Positions 49,447 to 58,005 of a stretch of 64,000 nucleotides of DNA are shown here, in pieces. A program made the translations under genes and the position numbers. The stretch spans positions 1 to 64,000 of the forward strand of contig CAKTVG010000001.1 of the NCBI GenBank assembly GCA_934622035.1, given 5' to 3'. The stretch comes from an uncultured Oscillospiraceae bacterium. GTDB taxonomy: Bacteria > Bacillota > Clostridia > Oscillospirales > Oscillospiraceae. Each line of letters starts with the position of its first letter. Within the stretch, counting starts at the first letter, position 1. The notes beneath the pieces were generated by a model. That model worked only from the letters and a program-made list of their open reading frames with translations, was not told the origin of the DNA and did not search any database.

Positions 49447-50448
49447 ATGAAAATTCTGGTCACCGGCGGCGCCGGGTTCATCGGCAGCCACACCTGCGTC
49501 GAGCTATTACAGGCGGGCTATGAGGTCGTCATCGTGGATAACCTCTCCAACGCGAAGGCCGACGTCATCGGAAAAATCGAAAAAATCACCGGAAAAACGC
49601 CGGTATTCTATGAGAAGGATGTCTGCGACGCGGCAGCGCTGGAGGAAATCTTCCGCGTGCATAGCATCGACGCCGTGATCCACTTCGCCGGCCTGAAGGC
49701 CGTGGGCGAGAGCTGCCGCATTCCGCTGGAATACTATCGCAACAACATAGATTCCACGCTGACGCTTCTGAAGGCGATGGAGCAGGCGGGCTGCAAAAAG
49801 CTGGTTTTTTCCTCCTCGGCGACGGTCTACGGGCCGGAGAATCCCGTGCCCTATGTCGAAACGATGCCCGCGCATGTGGCGACGAATCCCTACGGCTGGA
49901 CAAAGATCATGATCGAGCAGATTCTGCGCGACTATGCCGCGGCGAAGCCCGAGTTCTGCGCGGTGCTGCTGCGCTATTTCAACCCCATCGGGGCGCACGA
50001 GTCCGGCCTGCTGGGAGAGGACCCGAACGGCATTCCCAACAATCTCATGCCCTATATCGCCCGCGTGGCCGCAGGGAAGCTCGAAAAGCTGACTGTCTTC
50101 GGCGACGACTATCCCACGCCGGACGGCACCGGCCTGCGCGATTACCTGCACGTGGTCGATTTGGCGAAGGGCCACCTGAAGGCGCTGGAATATGCACAGG
50201 AGCACACCGGCGCGGAGGCCTTCAACCTCGGCACCGGCCGCGGCGTGAGCGTTCTGGAGCTGGTGGACACCTTCGAGCGCGTCAACGGCGTGAAGGTGAA
50301 GCACGTCATCGGCCCGCGCCGCGAGGGCGACCTGGCCAAATGCTGGGCCAACCCGGAGAAGGCGAAGAACGTCCTCGGCTGGACGGCGGAGAAGACCGTC
50401 GAGGATATGTGCCGCGACAGCTGGAATTTTGTCCGGAGGAACGGCTGA
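49447..50448 (+). CDS. galE: UDP-glucose 4-epimerase
   Basis: A 333-aa NAD-dependent epimerase interconverting UDP-galactose and UDP-glucose. The NAD motif GGAGFIGSHT opens the protein; FSSSATVYG (about 120) and the YGWTK catalytic pair (about 150) follow; the C-terminal substrate domain includes GDDYPTPDGTGLRDYLHV. AAGGAGG precedes the ATG. It completes the galKTE operon; no galactose transporter is encoded alongside. Confidence 0.95.
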   Translation: MKILVTGGAGFIGSHTCVELLQAGYEVVIVDNLSNAKADVIGKIEKITGKTPVFYEKDVCDAAALEEIFRVHSIDAVIHFAGLKAVGESCRIPLEYYRNNIDSTLTLLKAMEQAGCKKLVFSSSATVYGPENPVPYVETMPAHVATNPYGWTKIMIEQILRDYAAAKPEFCAVLLRYFNPIGAHESGLLGEDPNGIPNNLMPYIARVAAGKLEKLTVFGDDYPTPDGTGLRDYLHVVDLAKGHLKALEYAQEHTGAEAFNLGTGRGVSVLELVDTFERVNGVKVKHVIGPRREGDLAKCWANPEKAKNVLGWTAEKTVEDMCRDSWNFVRRNG

Positions 50449-50464
50449 GACAGAAGAAAAAGGT

Positions 50465-50500
50465 GGGCGGCGTATTTTTCAATACGCCGTCCGTTCTTTG
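50465..50500 (+). terminator. galKTE terminator
   Basis: A 12-bp stem (GGGCGGCGTATT with AATACGCCGTCC, one G-U pair), loop TTTC, then GTTCTTTGG. Confidence 0.7.
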
Positions 50501-50520
50501 GAACCGGAAATGAAAACCGT

Positions 50521-50603
50521 CCTGCACCGGGCGCGGCTCTGCCGCGCCCGGTGCAGGCAGCTAACAAATATGCGAATGCCCGCCCTCATCAGAGGGAGGC
50601 AAG
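50521..50603. repeat. 17-bp perfect intergenic palindrome plus GAGGGAGG repeat
   Basis: CCTGCACCGGGCGCGGC (50521-50537), loop TCT, and its exact complement (50541-50557). It is followed by TCAGAGGGAGGCAAG (50589-50603), the same 15 bases as at 180-194. Confidence 0.8.
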
Positions 50604-50623
50604 ACCGCTGCCGCGCCGGCAGC

Positions 50624-50660
50624 CGTAAAAACCCCTGCCGTTACAGTGCGGCAGGGGTTT
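50624..50660 (-). terminator. folA terminator overlapping its stop codon
   Basis: Minus strand: AAACCCCTGCCG (50660-50649), a loop holding the folA stop codon, CGGCAGGGGTTT (50640-50629), then a T run. Confidence 0.75.
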
Positions 50661-51144
50661 CGTTTACATAATCCAGGTATTGAAAGAACAGACCATCGGA
50701 CTCGCGCATTTCCGAGCTCTGCGACAGGCGCCAGCCGGGCAGTTCATCCAAATTGGGAAAGAACCGATCCGCCGGGATATTGCAGAACGTTTTTGTCACG
50801 AATGCACGGCGGCAGCAGGGAAGCAGCATCCGGTAAATGCTCTCGCCGCCGATGACGCACAGCAGCTCCTGATCCAGCGTGCGCAACAGCGCGCGCAGCT
50901 CCGCCTCACTGCGAAAAACCTCCGCGCCCTCCGGTCGGAAGGACAAATCTGCGGAAAGCACCAGATTTCTCCGGTATTTCAGCGGTTTTCCACCGGGAAA
51001 GGTTTCCAGCGTCTTTCGACCCAGAATGACGGTTTTCCCTGTGGTCAGGGCGCGGAAGCGCTTTAAATCCTCCGGAATGGAGACAAGCAGACGGTTTTCA
51101 AAGCCGATGCCCCAGGATTGGGTCACATTCACAATGGCATCCAT
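50641..51144 (-). CDS. folA: dihydrofolate reductase
   Basis: A 167-aa enzyme reducing dihydrofolate to tetrahydrofolate, needed to recycle the dihydrofolate made by ThyA, which is encoded just upstream. Motifs: WGIGFENRLLVSIPEDLKRFR (about 11-31; Glu as the active-site acid), TVILGRKTLETFPG (about 38) and CVIGGESIYRMLLP (about 95). It starts three bases after the thyA stop, with only a weak ribosome binding site, so coupling to thyA is likely. Confidence 0.93.
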   Translation of the reverse strand: MDAIVNVTQSWGIGFENRLLVSIPEDLKRFRALTTGKTVILGRKTLETFPGGKPLKYRRNLVLSADLSFRPEGAEVFRSEAELRALLRTLDQELLCVIGGESIYRMLLPCCRRAFVTKTFCNIPADRFFPNLDELPGWRLSQSSEMRESDGLFFQYLDYVNETPAAL

Positions 51145-51147
51145 GGC

Positions 51148-51978
51148 TCACACCGCAACGGGAATCTTTTCCCGGAATTCGTGATAGCGGTAGTTTTCAA
51201 AACGGAAATCATCCACCGTGAAGTCGTAAAAGTCTCTTACATCTGGGTTGACATAAAATTCTGGCGCCGGGAGCGGCTCGCGCTCGAGCAGCTTCTCGAC
51301 CAGGGGCACATGGCGGTCATAGATGTGGCAGTCGGCGATCACGTGCACCAGCTCGCCCGCCTCCAGCCCGGAGACCTGCGCCAGCATGTGCACCAGAACG
51401 GCGTACTGCGTGACGTTCCAGTTGTTCGCGGTGAGCATGTCCTGCGAGCGCTGGTTCAAAATGGCGTTGAGCGTGTTTCCGCTGACGTTGAAGGTCATGG
51501 AGTAGGCGCAGGGATACAGCGACATCTCGTGCAGATCGGCGAAGTTATAGAGATTCGTCAGGATGCGGCGGCTGGCGGGGTTGTGCTTCAGGTCATAGAG
51601 CACGCGGTCGACCTGGTCAAATTCGCCCTCGGGGTATTGGTGCTTCACGCCCAGCTGATAGCCGTAGGCCTTGCCGATGGAGCCGGTTTCGTCCGCCCAG
51701 CTGTCCCAGATATGGCTGCCGAGGTCATGGACATTGTTGGATTTCTTCTGCCAGATCCACAGAAGCTCGTCGATGCAGGAGCGGTAATACGTCCGCCGCA
51801 GGGTCATGATAGGGAATTCCTTCTTCAGATCATAGCGGTTGACGATGCCGAAGCACTTGACCGTGTGCGCGGGGCTGCCGTCCTCCCAGCGGGGGCGCAC
51901 CTCGCGGTCGGTGTCCCAGACGCCCTCGGTGAGGATCTTGCGGCAGGTTTCGAGGTAAAGCTTGTCGGCGTAGCTCAT
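51148..51978 (-). CDS. thyA: thymidylate synthase
   Basis: A 276-aa enzyme making dTMP from dUMP with methylenetetrahydrofolate. Visible: RTYYRSCIDELLWIWQKKSNN (about 75), WDSWADETGSIGKAYGYQLG (about 108), NQRSQDMLTANNWNVTQYA (about 190) and DCHIYDRHVPL (about 230). The nucleophile loop reads LYPCAYSMTF; most ThyA proteins have PCH at this place, so this is a divergent Firmicute subtype. ATG 51978 lies three bases after the argS stop; longer frames run into argS. Confidence 0.9.
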   Translation of the reverse strand: MSYADKLYLETCRKILTEGVWDTDREVRPRWEDGSPAHTVKCFGIVNRYDLKKEFPIMTLRRTYYRSCIDELLWIWQKKSNNVHDLGSHIWDSWADETGSIGKAYGYQLGVKHQYPEGEFDQVDRVLYDLKHNPASRRILTNLYNFADLHEMSLYPCAYSMTFNVSGNTLNAILNQRSQDMLTANNWNVTQYAVLVHMLAQVSGLEAGELVHVIADCHIYDRHVPLVEKLLEREPLPAPEFYVNPDVRDFYDFTVDDFRFENYRYHEFREKIPVAV

Positions 51979-51980
51979 GA

Positions 51981-53732
51981 TTACATTCTCTCCGGCGCAG
52001 AGAAGCCCAGAAGCTCGATGCACTCCTCCATGGCGCGCTTGGCCAGCGCAATCAGGGCGATATAGCCCTTCTGCTTTTCCTCGTCCGGCTCGGCGAGAAT
52101 GCGCGTCTCGTGATAGAACTGGTTGACCGCCTGCGCAAGGTCGTAGACATAGGCGCAGACCGCGTTCGGCGCGGAGTCGCGGTAAGCCATTTGCAGCTGG
52201 TCGGGCATCTGCGCGAGCGTGAGCTGAAGCGCCTTGGCGCTCTCGTTCTCCGCGGAGCGGATGGGCAGCCCGGCGTCCTTGCCGTAGCGGCTCAGGATGG
52301 ACTTCACGCGCACGATGGTATAGAGAATATAAGGACCGGTATTGCCCTCAAAGGCGGAGAAGCGCTCCAGATCGAAGATATAGTCCTTCGTGGCGAGATT
52401 GGAGAGATCGCCGTATTTGAGCGCCGCGACGGCAATGATACGCGCAGTCTCATGCGCCTCCGCCGGCTCGACAATCTTGTTTTCCAGAATTTTGCTCTCG
52501 ACATAGGCGGTGATGTCCGCAATCAGGGTTTCCAGCCGCATGACGCCGCCGTCGCGGGTCTTGAAGGGCTTGCCGTCCTTGCCGTTCATCGTGCCGAAGC
52601 CGATGTGCTGAAGCTCCGTCGTCTCGGCGACGAGGCCGCCCTTGCGCGCGGCGCGGAAGACCTGCTCAAAATGCAGATTCTGCCGCTTATCCGTGACGTA
52701 GAGAATCTTGTCGGGGTGATAGTCCTGCATTCTCTGCACAATGGTGGCAAGGTCCGTCGTGGCATAGAGCGTCGCGCCGTCGGACTTGACGACGATGCAG
52801 GGGGGCATCTCCTTTCTGTCGCCCGGCTCGGCGACCTCGATGACCTTCGCGCCCTCGCTTTCGGTCAGCACGCCGCGCGACTCCAGCTCCTTGAGCATGG
52901 GCGGGATATAGGGCTCGGCGTCGCTTTCGCCCTTCCAGACGTCAAAGCAGACGTTTAAATTTTCATAATTCCGCTTGAGATCGGCCACGGAAATGGCCAG
53001 AATGCGCTGCCAGAGCGCATAATAGCCGCGCTGATGCGCCTGAAGCTGGGCCGTGATCTCGTGCGCCTTTTTGGCAAAGGCGGGGTCCTGCTTGCTCTTC
53101 GCGCTGGCAAAGGGATAGATCTCCTCCAGCTCCGAGACGGTGCAGGGCGCTTCCGCGGGATACTCCGTCACGGAATCGTCGAAATACGGCAGATTGGGCT
53201 GCCGCTCCTGAAGCTCCGCGATAACCAGACCCATTTGCAGGCCCCAGTCGCCCAGATGGATATCGCCGATGACCTTGTCGCCGAAGTAGCGGTAGATGCG
53301 CTTGATGGACTCGCCGATGATCGCCGGGCGCAGATGGCCGACGTGCAGAGGCTTGGCGACATTCGGGCCGCCGTAGTCCAGCACTACGGTGCGCGCCGGG
53401 ACGCTGCCCGTGACGCCGAGATGCGCCTGGGCGCGCATTTCCTCCGTGTGCGCCGCCAGAAACTCCGGCCGGACGCGCAGATTCAGGAAGCCGGGGTTGA
53501 CCGCCTCGGCAGAAGAGAAAACCTCGCTGTCTTGCAGCTGCGCGGCGACCTCTCCGGCAATCAGGATGGGAGCCTTGTGCTCCTTTTTTGCCGCAGGCAT
53601 CGCGCCGTTGCACTGAAACTCACACAAATCGGGGCGGTTGGAGACCGTCACCTTGCCGCAGGCGGGGTCGTAGCCCGCGGCCTGAAAGGCGTCCGCAACC
53701 GCGCGGGACAGCTTTTCCATCAGCTTTTCCAT
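51981..53732 (-). CDS. argS: arginyl-tRNA synthetase
   Basis: A 583-aa class I synthetase charging tRNA-Arg. The N-terminal additional domain (1-105) is followed by the HIGH motif GGPNVAKPLHVGHLR (about 121-135), HLGDWGLQMG, the catalytic core and a DALR anticodon-binding domain (about 460-583) with GPYILYTIVRVKSIL. The KMSK motif is replaced by GKPFKTRDGG (about 390), as usual for ArgRS. AAAGGAG precedes the ATG. It heads the argS-thyA-folA operon. Confidence 0.95.
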   Translation of the reverse strand: MEKLMEKLSRAVADAFQAAGYDPACGKVTVSNRPDLCEFQCNGAMPAAKKEHKAPILIAGEVAAQLQDSEVFSSAEAVNPGFLNLRVRPEFLAAHTEEMRAQAHLGVTGSVPARTVVLDYGGPNVAKPLHVGHLRPAIIGESIKRIYRYFGDKVIGDIHLGDWGLQMGLVIAELQERQPNLPYFDDSVTEYPAEAPCTVSELEEIYPFASAKSKQDPAFAKKAHEITAQLQAHQRGYYALWQRILAISVADLKRNYENLNVCFDVWKGESDAEPYIPPMLKELESRGVLTESEGAKVIEVAEPGDRKEMPPCIVVKSDGATLYATTDLATIVQRMQDYHPDKILYVTDKRQNLHFEQVFRAARKGGLVAETTELQHIGFGTMNGKDGKPFKTRDGGVMRLETLIADITAYVESKILENKIVEPAEAHETARIIAVAALKYGDLSNLATKDYIFDLERFSAFEGNTGPYILYTIVRVKSILSRYGKDAGLPIRSAENESAKALQLTLAQMPDQLQMAYRDSAPNAVCAYVYDLAQAVNQFYHETRILAEPDEEKQKGYIALIALAKRAMEECIELLGFSAPERM

Positions 53733-53850
53733 AATAAAAGCTCCTTTATCATAATTCCTCTGTATTTTAGCAAAAAAAACGCAAGAAGTCCATAGGGCGC
53801 GGCGTCGAAAAGAGGATTTTCCTCCGCGAGAGGGCTTTTGCAGACAAAGC

Positions 53851-53881
53851 CGCCCCGCAAGGCTTATAACCTCGCGGGGCG
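53851..53881 (-). terminator. probable arcA terminator
   Basis: Minus strand: CGCCCCGCGAGG with CCTTGCGGGGCG (G-U pairs allowed), then GCTTTGTCT. The T tract is weak. The rest of the 53733-53888 spacer holds the argS leader with a TAAAAT box and no gene. Confidence 0.5.
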
Positions 53882-53888
53882 ATGAACG

Positions 53889-55106
53889 TTATTCTCTCCA
53901 GAGCGGCATGCTCATGCAGCGCGGGCCGCCGCGGCCGCGGGACAGCTCGCCGCTGGGAATGCGCAGCACCTCGACGCCCGCCTCCTCCAGAACGCGGTTG
54001 GTCACGTCGTTGCGGTCATAGGCAATGACCGTGCCGGGGCGGATGCACAGGGTGTTCGAGCCGTCGTTCCACTGCTCGCGCTGCGCGGCAATCTGGTCGC
54101 CGCCGCCGCATTGCAGCAGCGTTACCTCGTCCACGCCAACGCCGCTGGCCAGGGATTTTTCCACCGGCTCGTCCAGACGGCGGGCAACAACACGGTGCTG
54201 CTTGCCGGGCGTCAGCTCAAAGACCTGCAAATTTTGCAGAATTGAGGGATGAATCAGGAATTTGTCGCGGTCGAGCTGCGTCAGGACGGTGTCCAGGTGC
54301 ATGAAGGCGCGGCGGCTCGGAATGTCAAAGGCCAGCACGCGGCGAATCTCGCTGCTCTCGTCCAGGAAGATGTTTTTTGCCAGACGCTCCACGGCCTCGG
54401 GCATCGTGCGCTGGGAAATGCCAACGGCCAGCGTCGTTGCACTGAGGTTCATGATGTCGCCGCCCTCGAGGGTAAAGGGCTCGTCCGGCGTGTAATAAAG
54501 CGGTACCTTCCCGGCAAAGCTGGGATGGTAGTGCAGGATATAATCGCCGTAGATCGTTTCGCGATTGCGTGTAACAGAGTACATGTGGTGCAGCGAGACG
54601 CCGTTGCCGATGGAGGCAAAGGGGTCGCGCGTGAAATAGAGGTTGGGGATCGGCTCGAGGATAAAGTGCGTGCGGTCGCTGCGCATGGAGGCCAGGCCGC
54701 AGTTCAGGTGCAGCGGCAGCTCGTCAAAGCGCACGCCGCCCATGGTCTTCAGGACGAGCGCGTGCGGGTCCTCGATTGCCATCAGCAGCTCGACCAGCGC
54801 CTCGCGGTAGCTGTCGGCGACGCAGCCGCTGCGGTGGATAAAATCGTTGATAAACTGCTGCCGCAGCGTCTCGCTCTGCGCAAGCGTCTGCGCAGTCAGC
54901 TCGGAAAGGTAGAGCACCTGCACACCCTGCGCGCGCAGGACATCGGCAAAAGCGTCGTGCTCTGTCTGCGCACCGCGCAGGTAGGGAATGTCGTCAAAAA
55001 GCAGACGCGCCATGGAATTCGGCGCAAGCTGCTCCAGCTCGCTGCCCGGACGGTGCAGGAGGACGGTTCGGAGTTGCGTAATTTCGCTTTGAATATGAAT
55101 GGCCAT
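53889..55106 (-). CDS. arcA: arginine deiminase
   Basis: A 405-aa enzyme converting arginine to citrulline and ammonia, the first step of the ATP-yielding deiminase pathway. Motifs: LHRPGSELEQLAP (about 17), YFTRDPFASIG (about 155), the catalytic His region FMHLDTVLTQLD (about 268) and the nucleophile GGPRCMSMPL (about 393-402). It is monocistronic here; arcB, arcC and an arginine/ornithine antiporter are not in the window. Its promoter is embedded in a 12-bp inverted repeat. Confidence 0.94.
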   Translation of the reverse strand: MAIHIQSEITQLRTVLLHRPGSELEQLAPNSMARLLFDDIPYLRGAQTEHDAFADVLRAQGVQVLYLSELTAQTLAQSETLRQQFINDFIHRSGCVADSYREALVELLMAIEDPHALVLKTMGGVRFDELPLHLNCGLASMRSDRTHFILEPIPNLYFTRDPFASIGNGVSLHHMYSVTRNRETIYGDYILHYHPSFAGKVPLYYTPDEPFTLEGGDIMNLSATTLAVGISQRTMPEAVERLAKNIFLDESSEIRRVLAFDIPSRRAFMHLDTVLTQLDRDKFLIHPSILQNLQVFELTPGKQHRVVARRLDEPVEKSLASGVGVDEVTLLQCGGGDQIAAQREQWNDGSNTLCIRPGTVIAYDRNDVTNRVLEEAGVEVLRIPSGELSRGRGGPRCMSMPLWRE

Positions 55107-55112
55107 GGGGAG

Positions 55113-55162
55113 TTCCTCCTGCTGTTTTTTGTTATTTTATCACAGCAGGAGGAAATTATCAA
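55113..55162 (-). promoter_or_regulatory. arcA promoter with flanking 12-bp inverted repeat
   Basis: Minus strand: TTGATA (55162-55157), 17 bp, TAAAAT (55139-55134). TTCCTCCTGCTG (55113-55124) and CAGCAGGAGGAA (55143-55154) form a perfect 12-bp inverted repeat centred on the -10 box; the proximal arm also contains the ribosome binding site. The remaining spacer up to 55368 shows a short TGCAAATTTGCA motif and no gene. Confidence 0.65.
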
Positions 55163-55368
55163 GAATTATTCAAACTTTTTTGCGAGCAATCTCGTGTAAT
55201 ATGCACGGATTCGGAGAAAAACGAAATTAATTTCACTATTTTCTAATGTTCATTCAAAACGAGGGGATATTATCCGCGTAACGACCCTTTCGCACGTATG
55301 AACATCCACCTGCCGCGACGTCCTGCAAGTTTGAAATGAGGAAATTGCAAATTTGCAACAGGAAAAAA

Positions 55369-55397
55369 TAGCACGGTCTGCGTTTGGCAGACCGTGC
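55369..55397 (-). terminator. terminator of the lipoprotein gene
   Basis: An 11-bp stem (GCACGGTCTGC with GCAGACCGTGC, 55371-55381 and 55387-55397); on the minus strand TATTTTTTCC follows. Confidence 0.85.
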
Positions 55398-55415
55398 AGC
55401 CCGAATTTAGCCTTG

Positions 55416-55940
55416 TTACAGACTTGCCGGGATTGCGTACCATACGCCGTCGATTTTTACGGCAAGCATGGCAAACGTGCCGTCATCTTCATCCGTATAG
55501 CCTTCCCTGGTATATCTATAAGAAAATCCATACATGTAGGCTTCTTCGATATCCAATTCCACGCCGGCCTCATTGGCATATTCATGTTCAGTATAGGTCA
55601 ACTCATCCGCGTACTCTCCGACAAGCTTGATTCCCCCAAACAGGGTGATTTCGACCTCATCCGCTTTCCAATTCGCGCTTCGCGTAGATTCTGCCATATA
55701 TTCTCTCAGTTCGGCAGGTACGCATTCGGCGACCAGATCCGGTTGGGTCTTGAAATCCGCGATTAAAAAGCGTTTCACGAGCGCTTCTCTTTCGTCCGCT
55801 TCATTGACGGTCGGGGCTTCGGTTTGTTCGACGCGCGGCCGTTCTGTTTTCTCCGGGTTTTCCAGCAGCACGGACGCGGGGTTACAGGAGGATAGAAGGA
55901 TTGTAAAGGCGCATGCAAGGCAAAGCAGGATTCGTTTCAT
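55416..55940 (-). CDS. hypothetical lipoprotein
   Basis: A 174-aa lipoprotein: signal MKRILLCLACAFTILLSSC with lipobox Cys19, a Glu/Thr/Pro spacer (about 28-50), then an acidic domain with VAECVPAELREYMAEST, ITLFGGIKLVGEYADEL and a tail MLAVKIDGVWYAIPASL that looks like a small beta-sheet domain. I do not recognise the family. AGGAGCC precedes the ATG. It is divergent from a small Xre-type regulator, which probably controls it. Confidence 0.7.
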   Translation of the reverse strand: MKRILLCLACAFTILLSSCNPASVLLENPEKTERPRVEQTEAPTVNEADEREALVKRFLIADFKTQPDLVAECVPAELREYMAESTRSANWKADEVEITLFGGIKLVGEYADELTYTEHEYANEAGVELDIEEAYMYGFSYRYTREGYTDEDDGTFAMLAVKIDGVWYAIPASL

Positions 55941-55967
55941 CTTGGCTCCTCTTTTCTACAGGATATT

Positions 55968-56006
55968 AACCGATATTGGTTGATATTATTATAGACCGGA
56001 TTCGGT
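55968..56006. promoter_or_regulatory. paired palindromic operators between lipoprotein and Xre regulator
   Basis: AACCGATATTGGTT (55968-55981) and ACCGGATTCGGT (55995-56006) share the ACCG...CGGT/TGGT half-site pattern, about 26 bp centre to centre. Between them is an AT-rich TATTATTATA segment suited to -10 boxes. The layout suggests repressor binding by the neighbouring regulator. Confidence 0.55.
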
Positions 56007-56037
56007 TATCATGTCAAGTACAAAAGGAGCTGTTGGC

Positions 56038-56259
56038 ATGATTTCCTACGAAAAACTTTGGAAAGTGATGAAGCAATGCGGCGTCTCGCAATACACGCTG
56101 ATCAAAACCTATCACATCAGCCCTGCGCAGATCACCCGTTTGAAGCGCAACGAGAGCGTCAGCACGCACACAATCGAAATGTTCTGCCGCATCCTGCAAT
56201 GCGACGTCGGCGACATTATGCAGTATATTCCGGATGCCCCAACGGATGAAAAAAGATGA
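56038..56259 (+). CDS. small Xre/Cro-type helix-turn-helix regulator
   Basis: A 73-aa DNA-binding protein of the HTH_26 type. The helix-turn-helix is in VMKQCGVSQYTLIKTYHISPAQITRLKRNES (about 8-38), followed by FCRILQCDVGDIMQYI, the usual end of this small family. ATG 56038 is eight bases from AAAGGAG; the ATG at 56011 has none. Its stop codon lies inside the following terminator stem. Proteins of this family often repress themselves and an adjacent gene. Confidence 0.85.
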   Translation: MISYEKLWKVMKQCGVSQYTLIKTYHISPAQITRLKRNESVSTHTIEMFCRILQCDVGDIMQYIPDAPTDEKR

Positions 56260-56287
56260 CCTGTTGATCCAACAGGTCATCTTTTTT
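56249..56287. terminator. bidirectional terminator
   Basis: An 18-bp perfect stem (AAAAAAGATGACCTGTTG and its complement) with a 3-base loop. It ends the Xre gene (+) and the GGGtGRT gene (-). Confidence 0.92.
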
Positions 56288-56295
56288 CAATTATC

Positions 56296-57297
56296 TTACT
56301 TCTTGAGTGCTTCTTCGACTGCAACTGCCACAGCGACAGTGGCACCGACCATGGGGTTGTTGCCCATGCCCAGGAAGCCCATCATTTCGACGTGCGCCGG
56401 GACGGAGGAGGAGCCTGCGAACTGCGCATCGGAGTGCATACGGCCCATGGTGTCGGTCATGCCGTAGGAAGCGGGGCCGGCGGCCATGTTGTCCGGATGG
56501 AGGGTACGACCCGTGCCGCCGCCGGAGGCGACGGAGAAGTACTTCTTGCCCTGCTCAATGCATTCCTTCTTATAGGTGCCTGCGACCGGGTGCTGGAAGC
56601 GGGTGGGGTTGGTGGAGTTGCCGGTGATGGAAACGTCCACGCCCTCGTGGTGCATGATGGCAACGCCCTCGCGGACGTCGTCAGCGCCGTAGCAGCGGAC
56701 GTCGGCGCGTTCGCCCTCGGAATAGCGGATCTCGCGGACGATGTTCAGCTCGCCGGTGTAGTAGTCGAACTTGGTCTGCACATAGGTGAAGCCGTTGATG
56801 CGGGAGATGATCTGTGCGGCGTCCTTGCCGAGACCGTTCAGGATGACGCGCAGCGGGGTCTTGCGGGCCTTATTGGCGTTGCGGACGATGCCGATGGCGC
56901 CTTCGGCGGCGGCGAAGGATTCGTGGCCGGCCAGGAACGCGAAGCACTTGGACTCCTCGCTCAGCAGCATGGCGCCGAGGTTGCCGTGACCGAGGCCGAC
57001 CTTGCGGTCATCGGCGACGGAGCCGTCGATGCAGAAGGCCTGGAGGCCCTCGCCGATCTTCTTGGAGGCTTCGGCAGCGGTGGTGACGCCGGACTTCAGC
57101 GCGATGGCAGCGCCGACGGTGTAAGCCCAGCAGGCGTTTTCAAAGCAGATGGGCTGGATGCCCTTGACGATCTCATAGGGGTCGAAGCCCTTTGCCTGGC
57201 AGATCTCACGGCACTCCTCGACGGAGCCGATGCCGTACTGTGCCAGCACGCCGTTGATCTTGTCGATTCTTCTTTCGTAACTTTCAAACAAAGCCAT
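56296..57297 (-). CDS. GGGtGRT protein
   Basis: A 333-aa protein of the clostridial GGGtGRT family, named for the motif seen here as SGGGTGRTLHPDNMAAG (about 262-278). Other conserved stretches are GLGHGNLGAMLLSEESKCFAFLAGHESF, SITGNSTNPTRFQHP and GFLGMGNNPMVGA. No signal sequence. The function is not established; it is nearly always beside an Fe-S scaffold protein, as here (15 bases downstream of it). AGGAGG precedes the start. Confidence 0.85.
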   Translation of the reverse strand: MALFESYERRIDKINGVLAQYGIGSVEECREICQAKGFDPYEIVKGIQPICFENACWAYTVGAAIALKSGVTTAAEASKKIGEGLQAFCIDGSVADDRKVGLGHGNLGAMLLSEESKCFAFLAGHESFAAAEGAIGIVRNANKARKTPLRVILNGLGKDAAQIISRINGFTYVQTKFDYYTGELNIVREIRYSEGERADVRCYGADDVREGVAIMHHEGVDVSITGNSTNPTRFQHPVAGTYKKECIEQGKKYFSVASGGGTGRTLHPDNMAAGPASYGMTDTMGRMHSDAQFAGSSSVPAHVEMMGFLGMGNNPMVGATVAVAVAVEEALKK

Positions 57298-57312
57298 GTT
57301 GCGCTCCTCCTC

Positions 57313-58005
57313 TTATTCCTGACGCGGGTCGATGTACTTGGCGGCGTTGTCGAACTGGCCATAGTGGCCCTTCGCCTTTTCCATCGCCTCGGCGGCGTCG
57401 ATGCCCTTCTTGACGAAGTCCATCATCTTGCCCAGGTTGATGAATTCATAGCCGACGATCTCGTCGTCCTTGTTCAGGGCGATGCGGGTGACGTAGCCCT
57501 CAGCCATTTCCATGTAGCGCGGGCCCTTTTCACGGGTGGCGAACATGGTGCCGACCTGGGAGCGCAGGCCCTTGCCGAGGTCTTCCATGGACGCGCCGAC
57601 GGACAGGCCGCCCTCGGAGAACGCGGACTGGGTGCGGCCGTAGACGATCTGAAGGAACAGCTCGCGCATGGCGGTGTTGATGGCGTCGCAGACGAGGTCG
57701 GTGTTCAGGGCTTCCAGAATGGTCTTGCCGATGAGGATCTCAGAAGCCATGGCGGCGGAATGGGTCATGCCGGAGCAGCCGATGGTTTCGACCAGAGCTT
57801 CCTCGATGACGCCGTTCTTGACGTTCAGGGTCAGCTTGCAGGCGCCCTGCTGCGGAGCGCACCAGCCCACGCCGTGGGTAAAGCCGGAAATGTCGGAAAT
57901 TTCCTTTGCCTGCACCCACTTGCCCTCTTCGGGAATGGGAGCCGGACCGTGGTATGCGCCCTTTGCGACGGGACACATATGCTGAACTTCTGTTGTGTAA
58001 ATCAT
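57313..58005 (-). CDS. iron-sulfur cluster assembly scaffold protein, NifU-like
   Basis: A 230-aa protein related to the IscU/NifU N-terminal scaffold. Cys residues sit in HMCPVAKGAYHGP (about 11), VGWCAPQQGACKL (about 48 and 55) and VETIGCSGMTHSAAMASE (about 75), the last resembling the scaffold's GCSxS site. ATG 58005 is eight bases from AAAGGA; longer frames pass through the promoter. It is the first gene of a two-gene operon with GGGtGRT, so the pair probably builds or delivers a metal cluster. Confidence 0.85.
   Translation of the reverse strand: MIYTTEVQHMCPVAKGAYHGPAPIPEEGKWVQAKEISDISGFTHGVGWCAPQQGACKLTLNVKNGVIEEALVETIGCSGMTHSAAMASEILIGKTILEALNTDLVCDAINTAMRELFLQIVYGRTQSAFSEGGLSVGASMEDLGKGLRSQVGTMFATREKGPRYMEMAEGYVTRIALNKDDEIVGYEFINLGKMMDFVKKGIDAAEAMEKAKGHYGQFDNAAKYIDPRQE

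Noticed and set aside
53733..53888. A T-box leader for argS
   Set aside because: The leader is short and lacks the T-box core (AGGGTGGNACCGCG) and a specifier hairpin.
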